In this document: positions 1 to 8,278 of the stretch, one piece after another
Layout: each line of letters opens with the position of its first letter
Position numbering within the stretch: the first letter of the stretch is position 1
Source: Candidatus Edwardsiibacteriota bacterium
GTDB taxonomy: Bacteria > Edwardsbacteria > AC1 > EtOH8
DNA length: 64,000 bases
Reading direction: 5' to 3'
Assembly: GCA_020053305.1 (NCBI GenBank)
Contig: JAGVNJ010000051.1
Location: 1 to 64,000, forward strand
Position numbers and translations under genes: made by a program
The notes under the pieces: model-generated
What the model saw: the letters and a program-made list of their open reading frames with translations, nothing else
What the model was told of the DNA's origin: nothing
The model's database searches: none

Positions 1-48
1 GACGCGCCTTTGAACTTTAGACTTTAAGCTTTAAACTGTCAATCAGGT

Positions 49-273
49 TCAGCTTTTATCGGTATGCTTGCAGCAGCCGTGCCCGTACACCCCGAAGGCT
101 ATGGCCGCCAGCAGGAACACCATGGTAAGTTGAACGAACGAACTCGGTACGGTCCCCAGGATATGCGGCACAGCGCCCAGTTTCATCAGGATCCCCGCCA
201 GCAGGTGTTACAGTGAGCCCGCCGAACTGCTCAGGCCCGCCAGGACCAGCATGGACAACATGGTCTTTTTCAT
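49..273 (-). pseudogene. small membrane protein interrupted by an in-frame stop
   Basis: A strong ribosome binding site (AGGAGAG, 8 bases upstream) precedes an ATG that opens a 74-codon frame. The frame begins MKKTMLSMLVLAGLSS and closes with a hydrophobic segment and the tail YGHGCCKHTDKS. Codon 22 is TAA (208-210), so as read the product stops after 21 residues, in the middle of the membrane region. The frame stays open and hydrophobic on both sides of the stop, which suggests a recently broken gene or a sequencing error. The terminal GHGCCKH could bind metal. I do not recognise the family. No partner gene lies within the window on this side. Confidence 0.5.
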
Positions 274-614
274 GATCGTTCTCTCCTTTTTTGGTTAATT
301 GTTTTCACCGCAGAGCAGCAGAGACAATTTTGTTATTCTGGTTAATCAGTAAAATCAGCGTTAATCAGCGTCCCGTCCGGCCCCGTTCTTCCCCGGTTAC
401 TGTATACTGACTCCTGTATACTATCTACTGGCACATTCTTTCAGCTTTGAACTTTAAGCTTCGTCCCCTGTCCCCTGTCAACTGACAACTGTAGACTTTA
501 AACTTTATGAACTTTCAATTGATGTATTGTTCACCCATTCAACCTGCCGCGTTGTCTGCCGTCCTCAGGGTGACACATTTTTATTCTTTAAGCTTTCAGC
601 TTTAGTCTTTGAAC
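274..614. other. gene-free spacer with dispersed degenerate repeats
   Basis: No credible gene. It holds fragments that recur elsewhere in the window. 'CGCAGAG...AGAGACAATTTTGTT' at about 310-340 returns at 5590-5620. 'AATCAGCGTCCCGTCC' at about 362-378 returns at 6464-6482. 'TACTGACTCCTGTATAC' style words at about 405-430 return at 4677-4700 and 5540-5580. These look like decayed interspersed repeats. Confidence 0.6.
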
Positions 615-1583
615 TTATCGTTGATGCCACTCCCAGGCCGTTCTTACGATCTCATCCAGCCCGGTATATTTCGGCTTCCAGTTCAGCACCCTCTTGGCCT
701 TGTCCGACGAGGCGATCAGCCGCGGGGCATCCCCCTCCCGGCGGGGGGTGATCTCCGCCTTGATCTCCCGGCCGGTGACCTTCCGGGCGGTCGAGATCAC
801 CTCCTGCACCGAAAAGCCGTTCCCGTTGCCCAGATTGAAGCAGTCCGTCCCCCCGCCCTGTTCCAGGTATTCCAATGCCAGGACATGGGCCTCGGCCAGG
901 TCGTCCACGTGGATGTAGTCCCGCAGGCAGGTGCCGTCCGGCGTCTGATAGTCCGCGCCGTAGACCGAGACGTTCGGCCGCTTGCCCAGGGCCGCCTCCA
1001 GCACCAGCGGTATCAGGTGGGTCTCGGGGAGGTGCCGTTCGCCGATGCCGGCCCCCGGCGCCGCCCCGGCGGCGTTAAAGTAGCGCAGGGCGGCCGAGCG
1101 CAGGCCGTAGGCCGCCGAAAAATCCCGCAGGGCCTGCTCGATGATCAGCTTGGTGCGGCCGTAGGGATTGATGGGCGCCAGGGGGTGGCCCTCATCCAGG
1201 GGGATCTGCACCGGATCGCCGTAAACCGCCGCGGTGGAGGAGAAGATGATCCGGTTCAGGCCGGCCTGCCTCATGGCCGCCAGCAGGATCAGGCTGTTGC
1301 CCACGTTGTTGCGGTAATATGTCTCGGGCTCCCGCACGCTTTCGCCCACCGCGATGTAGCCGGCAAAGTGCAGCACCGCGTCGAACTTTTCCGCCGCCAG
1401 CAGTTTTTCCAGCCCGGCCCGGTCGCCCAGGTCCATCTCCACCAGCCTTCCCCACTTGGCGAATTCCCGGTGGCCGTGGACCAGGTTGTCCAGCACCACG
1501 GTCTGGTGGCCCTTCTGGCTTAAGCATTTGTTGACATGCGATCCCACGTAGCCGCATCCCCCGGTGATCAATACTTTACTCAT
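615..1583 (-). CDS. galE: UDP-glucose 4-epimerase
   Basis: Interconverts UDP-glucose and UDP-galactose in the cytoplasm and supplies galactose for surface polysaccharides. At 322 residues it has the normal length for the family. The N-terminus carries the NAD-binding motif ITGGCGYVGSH (residues 6-16). The catalytic Ser/Thr lies in FSSTAAVYGD, and the Tyr-x3-Lys pair lies in PYGRTK. RYFNAAGA and CLRDYIHVDDLAEAH are typical GalE sequences of the substrate-binding half. It stands alone between repeat-filled spacers, so it is probably monocistronic. Other extended-SDR epimerases are possible, but the full set of motifs fits GalE closely. Confidence 0.95.
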   Translation of the reverse strand: MSKVLITGGCGYVGSHVNKCLSQKGHQTVVLDNLVHGHREFAKWGRLVEMDLGDRAGLEKLLAAEKFDAVLHFAGYIAVGESVREPETYYRNNVGNSLILLAAMRQAGLNRIIFSSTAAVYGDPVQIPLDEGHPLAPINPYGRTKLIIEQALRDFSAAYGLRSAALRYFNAAGAAPGAGIGERHLPETHLIPLVLEAALGKRPNVSVYGADYQTPDGTCLRDYIHVDDLAEAHVLALEYLEQGGGTDCFNLGNGNGFSVQEVISTARKVTGREIKAEITPRREGDAPRLIASSDKAKRVLNWKPKYTGLDEIVRTAWEWHQR

Positions 1584-1631
1584 GGCTGATATGAATGGTT
1601 GATAATGAAGATTAAAGACCTATTGCCGGTA

Positions 1632-1725
1632 CCCGGTCTTTGGTTTCCCGCCTTTAAGCAATTTTGCCCAGGCAAACATGGACGGCTGGCCTCGGTCCCC
1701 TGTCGCCTCAGCTCTGCTGCTGGCC
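1632..1725. repeat. copy 1 of about 92-bp spacer repeat
   Basis: Near-identical to 2016-2107. Both begin with a 'CCCGGTCTTTGGTT'-like word, pass through AATTTTGCCCAGGC and end near CAGCTCTGCTGCTGG. A few substitutions separate the copies. Direct orientation, 384 bp apart. Confidence 0.75.
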
Positions 1726-2015
1726 AAACCCAAGCTTAGCCGGTGAGGCATGAACCGGCTGAGGAGGGTCTTAGGGGAACGGCCACGGTCAGCGTTGCTG
1801 GCACAGTAAGGATTGCGGAATACTTTTCTGCGGATTTACAATGTTGTCTGTTTTATAATTGTCAGTTTGCCGTCCCCTAAAACTTCTCTTTGGAGCTTTC
1901 TCTTGGTTACAAGAGAAAGCGGGAAATAAGGTTGCCTGTATTCCCGTTCAGGCCGGGCCTGCTCTGAACCCCGCTGCTACGTTGTTCCTCTCCGCACCGG
2001 AGAGGGGCAGCATGC

Positions 2016-2107
2016 CCCCGGTCTTGGTTCCCCGCCTTCAGTAATTTTGCCCAGGCGAACAGGGGCGGCTGGCCTCGGTCCCCTGTCGCCTCAGCTCTGC
2101 TGCTGGG
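2016..2107. repeat. copy 2 of about 92-bp spacer repeat
   Basis: Direct repeat of 1632-1725 with a few mismatches. It lies in the same gene-free spacer and has no coding signal. Confidence 0.75.
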
Positions 2108-2409
2108 CGAAGGCGGCCTTTAAGGATTTGGCAGTGTCCGAGCGCAGCGAGTTTGTCAAATTCAGGCCGCCGGTCTGCAGCCACCGGGCAGAGGTGCAGC
2201 GACAAGTTCTTCCTTCGATAGACTTATACAATAAACCTCAGGACATGCTTTGCCACTTTCTCTTCAAAGAGAAAGTGGGATAACCTCCGGGTCCCTACGC
2301 GGTATGCAAGCCAGGCACGAGGCATGGATTCCTGCTTTCGCAGGAATGACACGTTGGGCGGGTCTGAGACGGATGGCAAATCCGCCGCTGCGTTGACCTC
2401 TTACCCGGG

Positions 2410-2441
2410 GTAGGGCCGGGCGACCGGCCGGTCGCCCCTAC
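2410..2441. repeat. palindromic REP-like element (CGACCGGCCGGTCG type)
   Basis: GTAGGG and CCCCTAC ends enclose the perfect palindrome GGGCGACCGGCCGGTCGCCC. The 24-base word from GGGCGACC to CCCTAC is repeated exactly at 51778-51801, inside the restriction-modification gene. Confidence 0.8.
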
Positions 2442-2499
2442 ATTACACGGTTATTTTAACTTTAAACTGTATACCGAATACTGTATACATCCAATTGCC

Positions 2500-4437
2500 T
2501 CACTTCCTGGCCTGCACCTCATCCTGCAGCTTGGCTATCAGCTCCTCGATGGTCATCTGCCCGATGTCCCCCTGGCCGTGCTGGCGCAGCGAGACGGTAC
2601 CGGCCTCCATCTCCCGGCCTCCCACCACCGCCATGTAGGGGATCTTCTCCATCTCGGCGTCCCGGATCTTGGCCCCCACCTTCTCCGACCCCAGGAACAT
2701 CTTCACCCTGTAATCCAATCCCTGTAATCTATTCCCCAATTGACCGGCGTAGCCGGCCTGGGCATCGGTGATATTCATCACCGCCAGCTGGACCGGGGCC
2801 AGCCACAGCGGAAAATTCCCGGCGTAGTGCTCGATCAGGATCCCGAAGAAGCGTTCCAACGATCCCAGCAACGCCCGGTGCACCATGTAGGGCCGGTGCT
2901 CCTTGCCGTCCTCGCCGATATAGGTCATGTCGAAGCCCACCGGCATGTTGAAGTCGAACTGGATGGTGGTACACTGCCACAGCCGGCCCAAAGAATCCCT
3001 GATTTTGATGTCTATCTTGGGCCCGTAGAACACCGCCTCGCCCTCCATCCTTTGGTAGTCGATGTTGCGGGCCTTAAGGGCCTTGACCAGCGATTCCTCG
3101 CCCTTGACCCACATCTCGTCCGAGCCGGCGTACTTGTCCAGGTTATTGGGGTCCCGCACCGACAGCTCTATCTTGACGTCGGAAAAGCCGAAATCGGCCA
3201 TGATCGAAAGCGAGAAGTCCAGCACCCTCAGGATCTCGTCGTCCATCTGGGCCGGGGTGCAGATGATGTGGGCGTCGTCCTGGGTGAAGCCCCGCACCCG
3301 GAACAGCCCGGTCAGCGTTCCGCTACGTTCATAGCGGTAGACGGTGCCCAGCTCGGCCCAGCGCAGCGGCAGGTCCCGGTAGGAGTAGTGCCCGGCCTTG
3401 TAGATCAGGATCTGCATCGGGCAGTTGACCGGCTTCAGATAATAGTCGGTGCCGTCGATGTCCAGCGGGGAGTACATGTTCTCCTGGTAGAACTTCAGGT
3501 GGCCCGAGGTCTGCCATACCCATTCCTTGCCGATGTGCGGGGTGTAGACGATGTCGTAGCCCCCGGCGAAATGCCGCTGGCGCCAGTGGTCCTCCACGAT
3601 GGACCGTATCCGGGCCCCCTTGGGATGCCAGCACACCAGCCCGGCCCCGGCCTCCTCGTGCAGACTGAACAGGTCCATCTCCTTGCCCAGCTTGCGGTGG
3701 TCGCGTTTTTTGATCTCCTCCAGCTTCTGGAGGTGGGCCTCCAGCTGCTCCTTCTTGTCGAAGGCGGTGCCGTAGATGCGCTGCAGCATCTTCCGCTTTT
3801 CGTCGCCCCGCCAGTAGGCCCCGGCCACCGACAGCAGCTTGTAGAACCGCACCCGGCCGGTGGACGGCAGGTGCGGCCCGCGGCACAGGTCGGCGAATTC
3901 GCCCTGACGGTAGAGGGATATCTTCTCCCCCTCCGGCAGGTCGTTTATCAGTTCGGTTTTATACAGTTCTCCCTTGGATTTGAACATCTCCAGGGCCTCG
4001 GCCCGCGACAGTTCCTGTCTGGTGATCGGAAGGTCCCTTTTTACGATCTCGGCCATCCGGGCCTCTATCTTGGCCAGGTCATCCGGGGTGAAGGCGGTAT
4101 CCCGCTCGAAATCGTAGTAGAAGCCGTCCTCGATGGACGGCCCGATGGCCACCTTGACATCCGGGTACAGCTCGGTGACGGCCTGGGCCATCAGGTGGCT
4201 GGCCGAGTGGCGGTATATGTCACGGCCCTCCGCCGAATCGAAGGTCAGGGCGGTGAAGGAAGCGTCATGGGCGATGGTGGTGCCCAGGTCGGCCGGCTGT
4301 CCGTCTATCTTTACTGCCAGGGTGGCTTTGGCCAGGCCGCTGCCGATGGATTTTACCACCTCGGCGGCGCTGACCCCCTTGGGGTATTCCCTGACCCTGC
4401 CGTCCGGCAGGGTGATTTTGATGCTGTTGCTGTCCAT
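2500..4437 (-). CDS. thrS: threonyl-tRNA synthetase
   Basis: Charges tRNA-Thr in the cytoplasm. The 645 residues give the full bacterial domain order. An N-terminal TGS domain (about 1-65, ITLPDGRVREYPKG) is followed by the editing/SAD domain with HSASHLMAQA and the DLCRGPHLPSTG segment. Then comes the class II catalytic core with VNCPMQI, RYERSGTLTGLFRVRGFTQDDAHI (motif 2) and VHRALLGSLERFFGIL (motif 3). The C-terminal anticodon-binding domain (LAPVQLAVMNITD) follows. It starts at the ATG preceding DSNSIKITL. No T-box leader is evident in the upstream spacer. The infC-rpmI-rplT cluster that often accompanies thrS is not next to it. Confidence 0.97.
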   Translation of the reverse strand: MDSNSIKITLPDGRVREYPKGVSAAEVVKSIGSGLAKATLAVKIDGQPADLGTTIAHDASFTALTFDSAEGRDIYRHSASHLMAQAVTELYPDVKVAIGPSIEDGFYYDFERDTAFTPDDLAKIEARMAEIVKRDLPITRQELSRAEALEMFKSKGELYKTELINDLPEGEKISLYRQGEFADLCRGPHLPSTGRVRFYKLLSVAGAYWRGDEKRKMLQRIYGTAFDKKEQLEAHLQKLEEIKKRDHRKLGKEMDLFSLHEEAGAGLVCWHPKGARIRSIVEDHWRQRHFAGGYDIVYTPHIGKEWVWQTSGHLKFYQENMYSPLDIDGTDYYLKPVNCPMQILIYKAGHYSYRDLPLRWAELGTVYRYERSGTLTGLFRVRGFTQDDAHIICTPAQMDDEILRVLDFSLSIMADFGFSDVKIELSVRDPNNLDKYAGSDEMWVKGEESLVKALKARNIDYQRMEGEAVFYGPKIDIKIRDSLGRLWQCTTIQFDFNMPVGFDMTYIGEDGKEHRPYMVHRALLGSLERFFGILIEHYAGNFPLWLAPVQLAVMNITDAQAGYAGQLGNRLQGLDYRVKMFLGSEKVGAKIRDAEMEKIPYMAVVGGREMEAGTVSLRQHGQGDIGQMTIEELIAKLQDEVQARK

Positions 4438-4910
4438 GTTGGTTCCCTTTTATTTGGTGATAATGCCATATTTTATAACACTTTATCATATCATTATATA
4501 CGGCTTAATGTCAATATTTTTTAACAGGTTACGTGGATTTTTTATCGTCTGATCAACGCATACGGGCACAGATCATTTTCCGGTTGGCTTTTACCACAAA
4601 GCGCACAAAGTCCACAAAGAAAACTATATTCCCTCTCCGCTGCGGGGAGGGCAGGGAGGGGTCCGTCCCCCAGCTACTGACTCCTGTATACCGTCTACTG
4701 GCACAGTCTTTCAGCTTTCAGCTTTTAACTTTAAGCTTTAAACATAATGCTGTCAACGGTGACCTGCATGCCCGCTTGACTTTTTGCCCTTTATGGGTTA
4801 TCTTTATTATGCTTTCATTCTTTGAACTTTAAACTTAAAAGAGAGGGGGGCGACCCCGCCTGTTCAGACACATATTCTGTCTGCGGGGCAAGGATGTAAC
4901 AATAAAAGAG
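4438..4910. other. spacer between thrS and ssrA: repeats, hairpin and ssrA leader
   Basis: No gene. It contains a 'CCCTCTCCGCTGCGGGGAGGG' repeat at about 4630-4652, related to the copy inside the restriction-modification gene at about 52240. A CCCCGC...GCGGGG hairpin with an inner CAGACA/TGTCTG stem lies at 4853-4888. The word AAAAGAG-GGGGGCGAC at 4837-4853 duplicates the first bases of tmRNA and its immediate upstream sequence (4904-4919). Confidence 0.6.
4776..4804 (+). promoter_or_regulatory. candidate ssrA promoter
   Basis: TTGACT (4776-4781), a 17-base spacer, then TATCTT (4799-4804). It points at ssrA but would start transcription about 100 bases before the mature 5' end, which implies a processed leader containing the 4853-4888 hairpin. 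The -10 box is weak. Confidence 0.4.
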
Positions 4911-5263
4911 GGGGGCGACAGGTTTCGACGGATCAAGATAGATCGAAGTGGCATGTCGAGAAGGTCAGAGGGCTCGTTAAAATACTGGCAAGCCATCTAA
5001 ATGGCAACTATAATTACGCTTTAGCAGCTTAATTTTAAGCGCTATGTCGCTGTAGGTCTCCGCCCATCGGGCTTACAAACGACATCGTAAAGAAGGGCTG
5101 GTTCCGGGTGATGTCCCGGCATTCGGAACGAGATTCCAGGGGCTGCTCCGACCAGGACCGTGTTTATGCGGGCCTTTAGGAAAAGACAAAACATAAACTA
5201 AACATGTAGAGGCTTCGGTTGTTCTTTTTTCGGACGTGGGTTCGATTCCCACCGCCTCCACCA
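4911..5263 (+). ncRNA. ssrA: transfer-messenger RNA (tmRNA)
   Basis: Rescues stalled ribosomes and tags the nascent chain for proteolysis. The 5' end GGGGGCGACAGGTTTCGAC and the 3' end GGTTCGATTCCC...CGCCTCCACCA form the tRNA-Ala-like acceptor arm: GGGGGCG pairs with CGCCTCC with one G-U, and CCA is encoded. The tag frame reads GGC (5003-5005) AAC TAT AAT TAC GCT TTA GCA GCT TAA (5030-5032), giving GNYNYALAA after the charged alanine. The YALAA end is the usual degradation signal. The molecule is the one-piece form, about 353 bases. The antisense frame VEAVGIEPTSEKRTTEAST is the familiar spurious product of tmRNA 3' ends and supports the identification. Confidence 0.97.
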
Positions 5264-5768
5264 TATTGGCTACAGGGCTCGACAGAAGCCCCGATAGCGA
5301 AAGCGTATCGGGGCACCACTCCAAAATTCAGAGCACGGCAAAACCCCGATAGCATGACCTATCGGGGTTTTTCTTTCACCTCTTCGTCACCGCAGAGCAC
5401 ACAGAGGTTTTATTGCTTTTTGTCATTCCCGAGAAACTTGTCCTCATGAAAATGGGGATCGGGGATCCAGGCTTTTTTAACCGCAAAGACGCAAAGGACG
5501 CAAAGACTTTATTACTTTAATCAGGATGACGCGCTTCAAATACTGTCCACTGACTCCTGTCTACTGTCTACTGTCTACTGTCTTCTTATACCGCAGACTC
5601 GCAGAGACAATTTTGTTTTCAGATAATCAGAAAAATCAGCGTTGATCTGCGTCCCATCGATCCCCCTGTCCCCTGGCGTCTTCTTTAAACTTTCAGCTTT
5701 AAACTGATCGTTCTTTTCTCTTTCAGCTTTAAACCTTCCCCCGCTGACCCCTGCCCGGCCAGGGTATG
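5264..5768. other. 505-bp gene-free spacer with simple and dispersed repeats
   Basis: After the ssrA terminator I see only repeats. These are 'CACCGCAGAGCACACAGAG' (about 5390), 'CCGCAAAGACGCAAAGGACG' (about 5481), a CTACTGT triplet run (about 5560-5583) and a second 'CGCAGAGACAATTTTGTT' copy (about 5596). Nothing codes convincingly. Confidence 0.6.
5340..5372 (+). terminator. intrinsic terminator after ssrA
   Basis: AAAACCCCGATAG / CTATCGGGGTTTTT stem with a short loop and T run. A second hairpin built on the same CCCCGATA word lies just upstream at 5288-5314. Confidence 0.8.
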
Positions 5769-6299
5769 CTACTGTATCATCTGCTTGGCAAAAGTACTGA
5801 TGATGGGTTTCAGGTCCACGTCTCCTACCGGGTATTCGAAGGTTTTCTGCAGGCACGGTTTCAGCCTTTGGTGGGCCTCGCCGAATCCCTGCGACGACTC
5901 CCGGGCCTCCCACCGCCACTTGTCGGCCAGGTCCACCTTGCGGTCGTATTCCTTGGCCCCGTCGGCCTGCTCCTCGCAGTCCAGGAACTCGGTGCCGAAG
6001 ACAAAGCCCGCCTTCTTGGCCTTGTTCAGCAGGTCGATGAAATCGGTGTTGAACCGCCTCAGTTTCTTCGAAGAGGGCGGGTACACCAGAATGGCCTGCC
6101 TGCGCAGCGTCTCGATGTTGGCCGAGAATTTGTCGAAATCGCCGGGCAGATAGTTGTTGAAGTCATTGGCCAGCTCGGCATACTGCACCACCAGAGGCCG
6201 CATGGTGCGGAGGTACTCCTGGTCGCGGGGGTCGGGCCCGCATCCGGCGGATAAAAGCATCACACCGACACCTGCCGCAGCGATGAGAAAGTGCCGCAT
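5769..6299 (-). CDS. putative lipoprotein, unknown function
   Basis: 176 residues with a clear lipoprotein signal: MRHFLIAAAGVGVMLLSAGC. The lipobox LSAGC places the lipidated Cys at residue 20. The mature part is helical and charged, without recognised motifs. EYLRTMRPLVVQYAELANDFNNY is heptad-like, and a second region around KLRRFNTDFIDLLNKAKKAG follows. It ends KPIISTFAKQMIQ. The ribosome binding site AGGAGG lies seven bases before the ATG. It is 236 bp downstream of ftsE on the same strand, in the position where ftsX might be expected, but it has no membrane segments apart from the signal and is not FtsX. Confidence 0.75.
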   Translation of the reverse strand: MRHFLIAAAGVGVMLLSAGCGPDPRDQEYLRTMRPLVVQYAELANDFNNYLPGDFDKFSANIETLRRQAILVYPPSSKKLRRFNTDFIDLLNKAKKAGFVFGTEFLDCEEQADGAKEYDRKVDLADKWRWEARESSQGFGEAHQRLKPCLQKTFEYPVGDVDLKPIISTFAKQMIQ

Positions 6300-6535
6300 T
6301 TTTACCTCCTGGTTAAATAATAAAATAACATCTATTTCCCTCTCCTAATGCTTTAGGGGAGGGTAGGGTGGGGTTCGTTCCCTGTCCGATTTTCGATTCA
6401 CCACCGAGCACACAGAGACGATTTGGTTAACAGTTATTTATTGGTTAATCCATAAAGATCAGCGGGTATCAGCGTCCCGTCCGCCCCCGTCCTAAATCAC
6501 ACAAATCTAACCACACTTTCCCCCCGATACCCCTG

Positions 6536-7264
6536 TTACCTGTTCCCCGTAATCTGATCCCTGTTATCTGATCCCTCCTCCCCTCTCCGGTGGGTGATCC
6601 TGGCCGGAAGGTCCTTCTCGATCTTGCCGTTGTCCAGCATCAGCACCCGGTAGGGCATCTTCTTCACCAGCTCCTGCTCGTGGGTGGCCATCAGCACCGC
6701 CGTCCCCCTGGCATTGATGTCCTTCAGTATCTGGATTATCTCCAGGGTCCCCTGGGGATCCACGTTCCCGGTGGGCTCGTCGGCCAGCAGGATGAAGGGG
6801 TCGTTGACCAGGGCCCGGGCGATGGCCACCTTCTGCTGTTCCCCGCCCGACATCTGGTGCGGCAGGGAATGCCGCTTGTGCGACAGCCCCACCTGGTTGA
6901 GGGCCGCCATGGATTTCTTGTGGACCATCCCGTGGGGGGTCCCGGTCACCTCCAGGGCAAAGGCCACGTTCTCGTAGACCGTCCGCTCCGGCAGCAGCTT
7001 GAAATCCTGGAAGATCACCCCCAGCTTCCGCCTCAGCTGGGGTATCTGCCGGCGTTTGATGCAGTCCGAGCCGAACCCGGCCACCTTGACCACCCCCCGG
7101 TCGGGGAAATCCTCCATCATCAACAGGCGCAGGATGGTGCTCTTGCCTGAGCCCGAAGGCCCGATCAGGAAGACGAACTCGCCTTTGTCGATGGTGAAGT
7201 TGATCTCGGCCAGCGCCTGCCAGCTGTTCTGGAAGGTCTTGGATACATGCAGCAGTTCTATCAT
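6536..7264 (-). CDS. ftsE: cell-division ABC transporter ATP-binding protein FtsE
   Basis: ATPase that, with the membrane protein FtsX, activates septal peptidoglycan hydrolases. 242 residues: Walker A GPSGSGKST (about 35-43), Q-loop VIFQDFKLLPERTVYENVAF, signature MSGGEQQKVAIARAL, Walker B FILLADEPTGNVDP and the H-loop ATHEQELV. The DFKLLPERTVYENVA and LADEPTGN wording is that of FtsE rather than of LolD or MacB. The last 14 residues or so (EEGSDNRDQITGNR) are encoded by an imperfect 'CTGATCCCTGTTATCTGATCCC' spacer repeat, so the 3' end looks rebuilt. No ftsX follows in the window. It lies 69 bp downstream of pdxA. Confidence 0.88.
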   Translation of the reverse strand: MIELLHVSKTFQNSWQALAEINFTIDKGEFVFLIGPSGSGKSTILRLLMMEDFPDRGVVKVAGFGSDCIKRRQIPQLRRKLGVIFQDFKLLPERTVYENVAFALEVTGTPHGMVHKKSMAALNQVGLSHKRHSLPHQMSGGEQQKVAIARALVNDPFILLADEPTGNVDPQGTLEIIQILKDINARGTAVLMATHEQELVKKMPYRVLMLDNGKIEKDLPARITHRRGEEGSDNRDQITGNR

Positions 7265-7333
7265 ACTCGCTTAAATATTTTAGGCTTTCGATTTCTCATT
7301 ATACCATAAATTGGCCGTTGGGGCGGTCGCTTT

Positions 7334-8278
7334 TCACTTGCCGGACTTTCCCGACAGCCTGGCCGCCAGCAGCACCGCCCGGACCATCGGCTCCGGGTCG
7401 GCCTTATTCTTCCAGGCGATATCCGTGGCCGTCCCGTGATCCGGCGAGGTCCGGATGAACGGCAGGCCCAGGGTAACGTTGGTGGCCCCGCCCAAAACCT
7501 TCAGGGGCAGCAGTCCCTGGTCGTGATACATGGCCAGCAGGGCGTCGGTCCTTCCCTCTTGGCATGATCTGAATCCGGCCTCGGCCGATACCGGCCCGAC
7601 GGCATTGATGCCTGCTTTCACCGCCCGGGCCACCGCCGGGGAGATGATGGCCATATCCTCCCGGCCCAGCAGACCCTGCTCTCCGGCATGGGGGTTCAGG
7701 CCCAGCACCACGATCCGCGGCTGGCTGATGCCCCATAATTTTTTCAGGGCGGCATCAGTCAGTGATAATTTATCCAGTATCACCTGCCGGGTGATCAGAC
7801 CGGGGACCTTGGCCAGCGGCTGGTGGATGGTGGCCAGGGTCACCTTGAGTTTTTGGGCGGCGAACATCATGGCGCAGGGGCCGGAGCCGCACAGCTCGGC
7901 CAGTAGTTCGGTATGGGCGGTCTGCCGGTAGCCGGCCAAAGCCAGGGCTTTTTTGGAGATGGGAGCGGTGGCCATCCCGGATACCGCGTTGTCCAGGGCC
8001 ATCACCGCCGCGGCGATGATGGATTCGGCCGCGATCCGTCCGGTCTGGGCGCTCTCCCGGCCCGGCCCGATGTTGAACTTGGGGCAGTAGGTGTCGTGCA
8101 TCAGGACATCATTCAGCTTCAGCTTGAAGGCCCCGGCAAATTCCTCCCACAGGTCCCGCGGCCCCACCAGCACCGGGCAACAGGCCCGTCTGACCCGGCT
8201 GTCCAGGGCCGCCTTCAGGGCCACCTCCGGCCCGATCCCGGCCGGGTCGCCCATGGTTATGGCTATCCTTGGTTTCAT
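7334..8278 (-). CDS. pdxA: 4-hydroxythreonine-4-phosphate dehydrogenase
   Basis: Catalyses the NAD-dependent oxidation of 4-phosphohydroxythreonine in the DXP-dependent route to pyridoxal phosphate. 314 residues, usual length. Family signatures are ITMGDPAGIGPEVALKA at the N-terminus, APISKKALALAGYRQTAHTE (with a metal-binding His), GLNPHAGEQGLLGRED, the Lys/Asp region DALLAMYHDQGLLPLKVLG and GLPFIRTSPDHGTATDIAW. The metal ligands are expected among these His and Asp residues. It is followed on the same strand by ftsE. Upstream on the same strand is the fmdB-like gene, separated by 327 bp. Confidence 0.95.
   Translation of the reverse strand: MKPRIAITMGDPAGIGPEVALKAALDSRVRRACCPVLVGPRDLWEEFAGAFKLKLNDVLMHDTYCPKFNIGPGRESAQTGRIAAESIIAAAVMALDNAVSGMATAPISKKALALAGYRQTAHTELLAELCGSGPCAMMFAAQKLKVTLATIHQPLAKVPGLITRQVILDKLSLTDAALKKLWGISQPRIVVLGLNPHAGEQGLLGREDMAIISPAVARAVKAGINAVGPVSAEAGFRSCQEGRTDALLAMYHDQGLLPLKVLGGATNVTLGLPFIRTSPDHGTATDIAWKNKADPEPMVRAVLLAARLSGKSGK

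Larger units (their letters stand above)
1584..2499. other. 916-bp gene-free spacer made of repeats and hairpins
   Basis: No convincing gene on either strand. A block of about 92 bp occurs twice (1632-1725 and 2016-2107); its core 'GGCTGGCCTCGGTCCCCTG' is identical in both. Two hairpins built on CTTTCTCTT...AAGAGAAAG sit at 1895-1920 and 2253-2278. A 'TGGATTCCTGC...GCAGGAATGACA' hairpin is at about 2325-2352 and a palindrome at 2410-2441. Open frames here (1859-2044, 2047-2283) run through the repeats and are not believable. Confidence 0.7.

Noticed and set aside
5231-5263. tRNA gene (GGTTCGATTCC ... CCA)
   Set aside because: It is the 3' half of the tmRNA tRNA-like domain; no separate tRNA fits.
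5073-5324. Minus-strand frame with VEAVGIEPTSEKRTTEAST
   Set aside because: Antisense to the tmRNA 3' end; this is a well-known spurious translation, not a gene.
5769-6299. FtsX in the slot after ftsE
   Set aside because: The product is a lipoprotein with no membrane helices beyond its signal.
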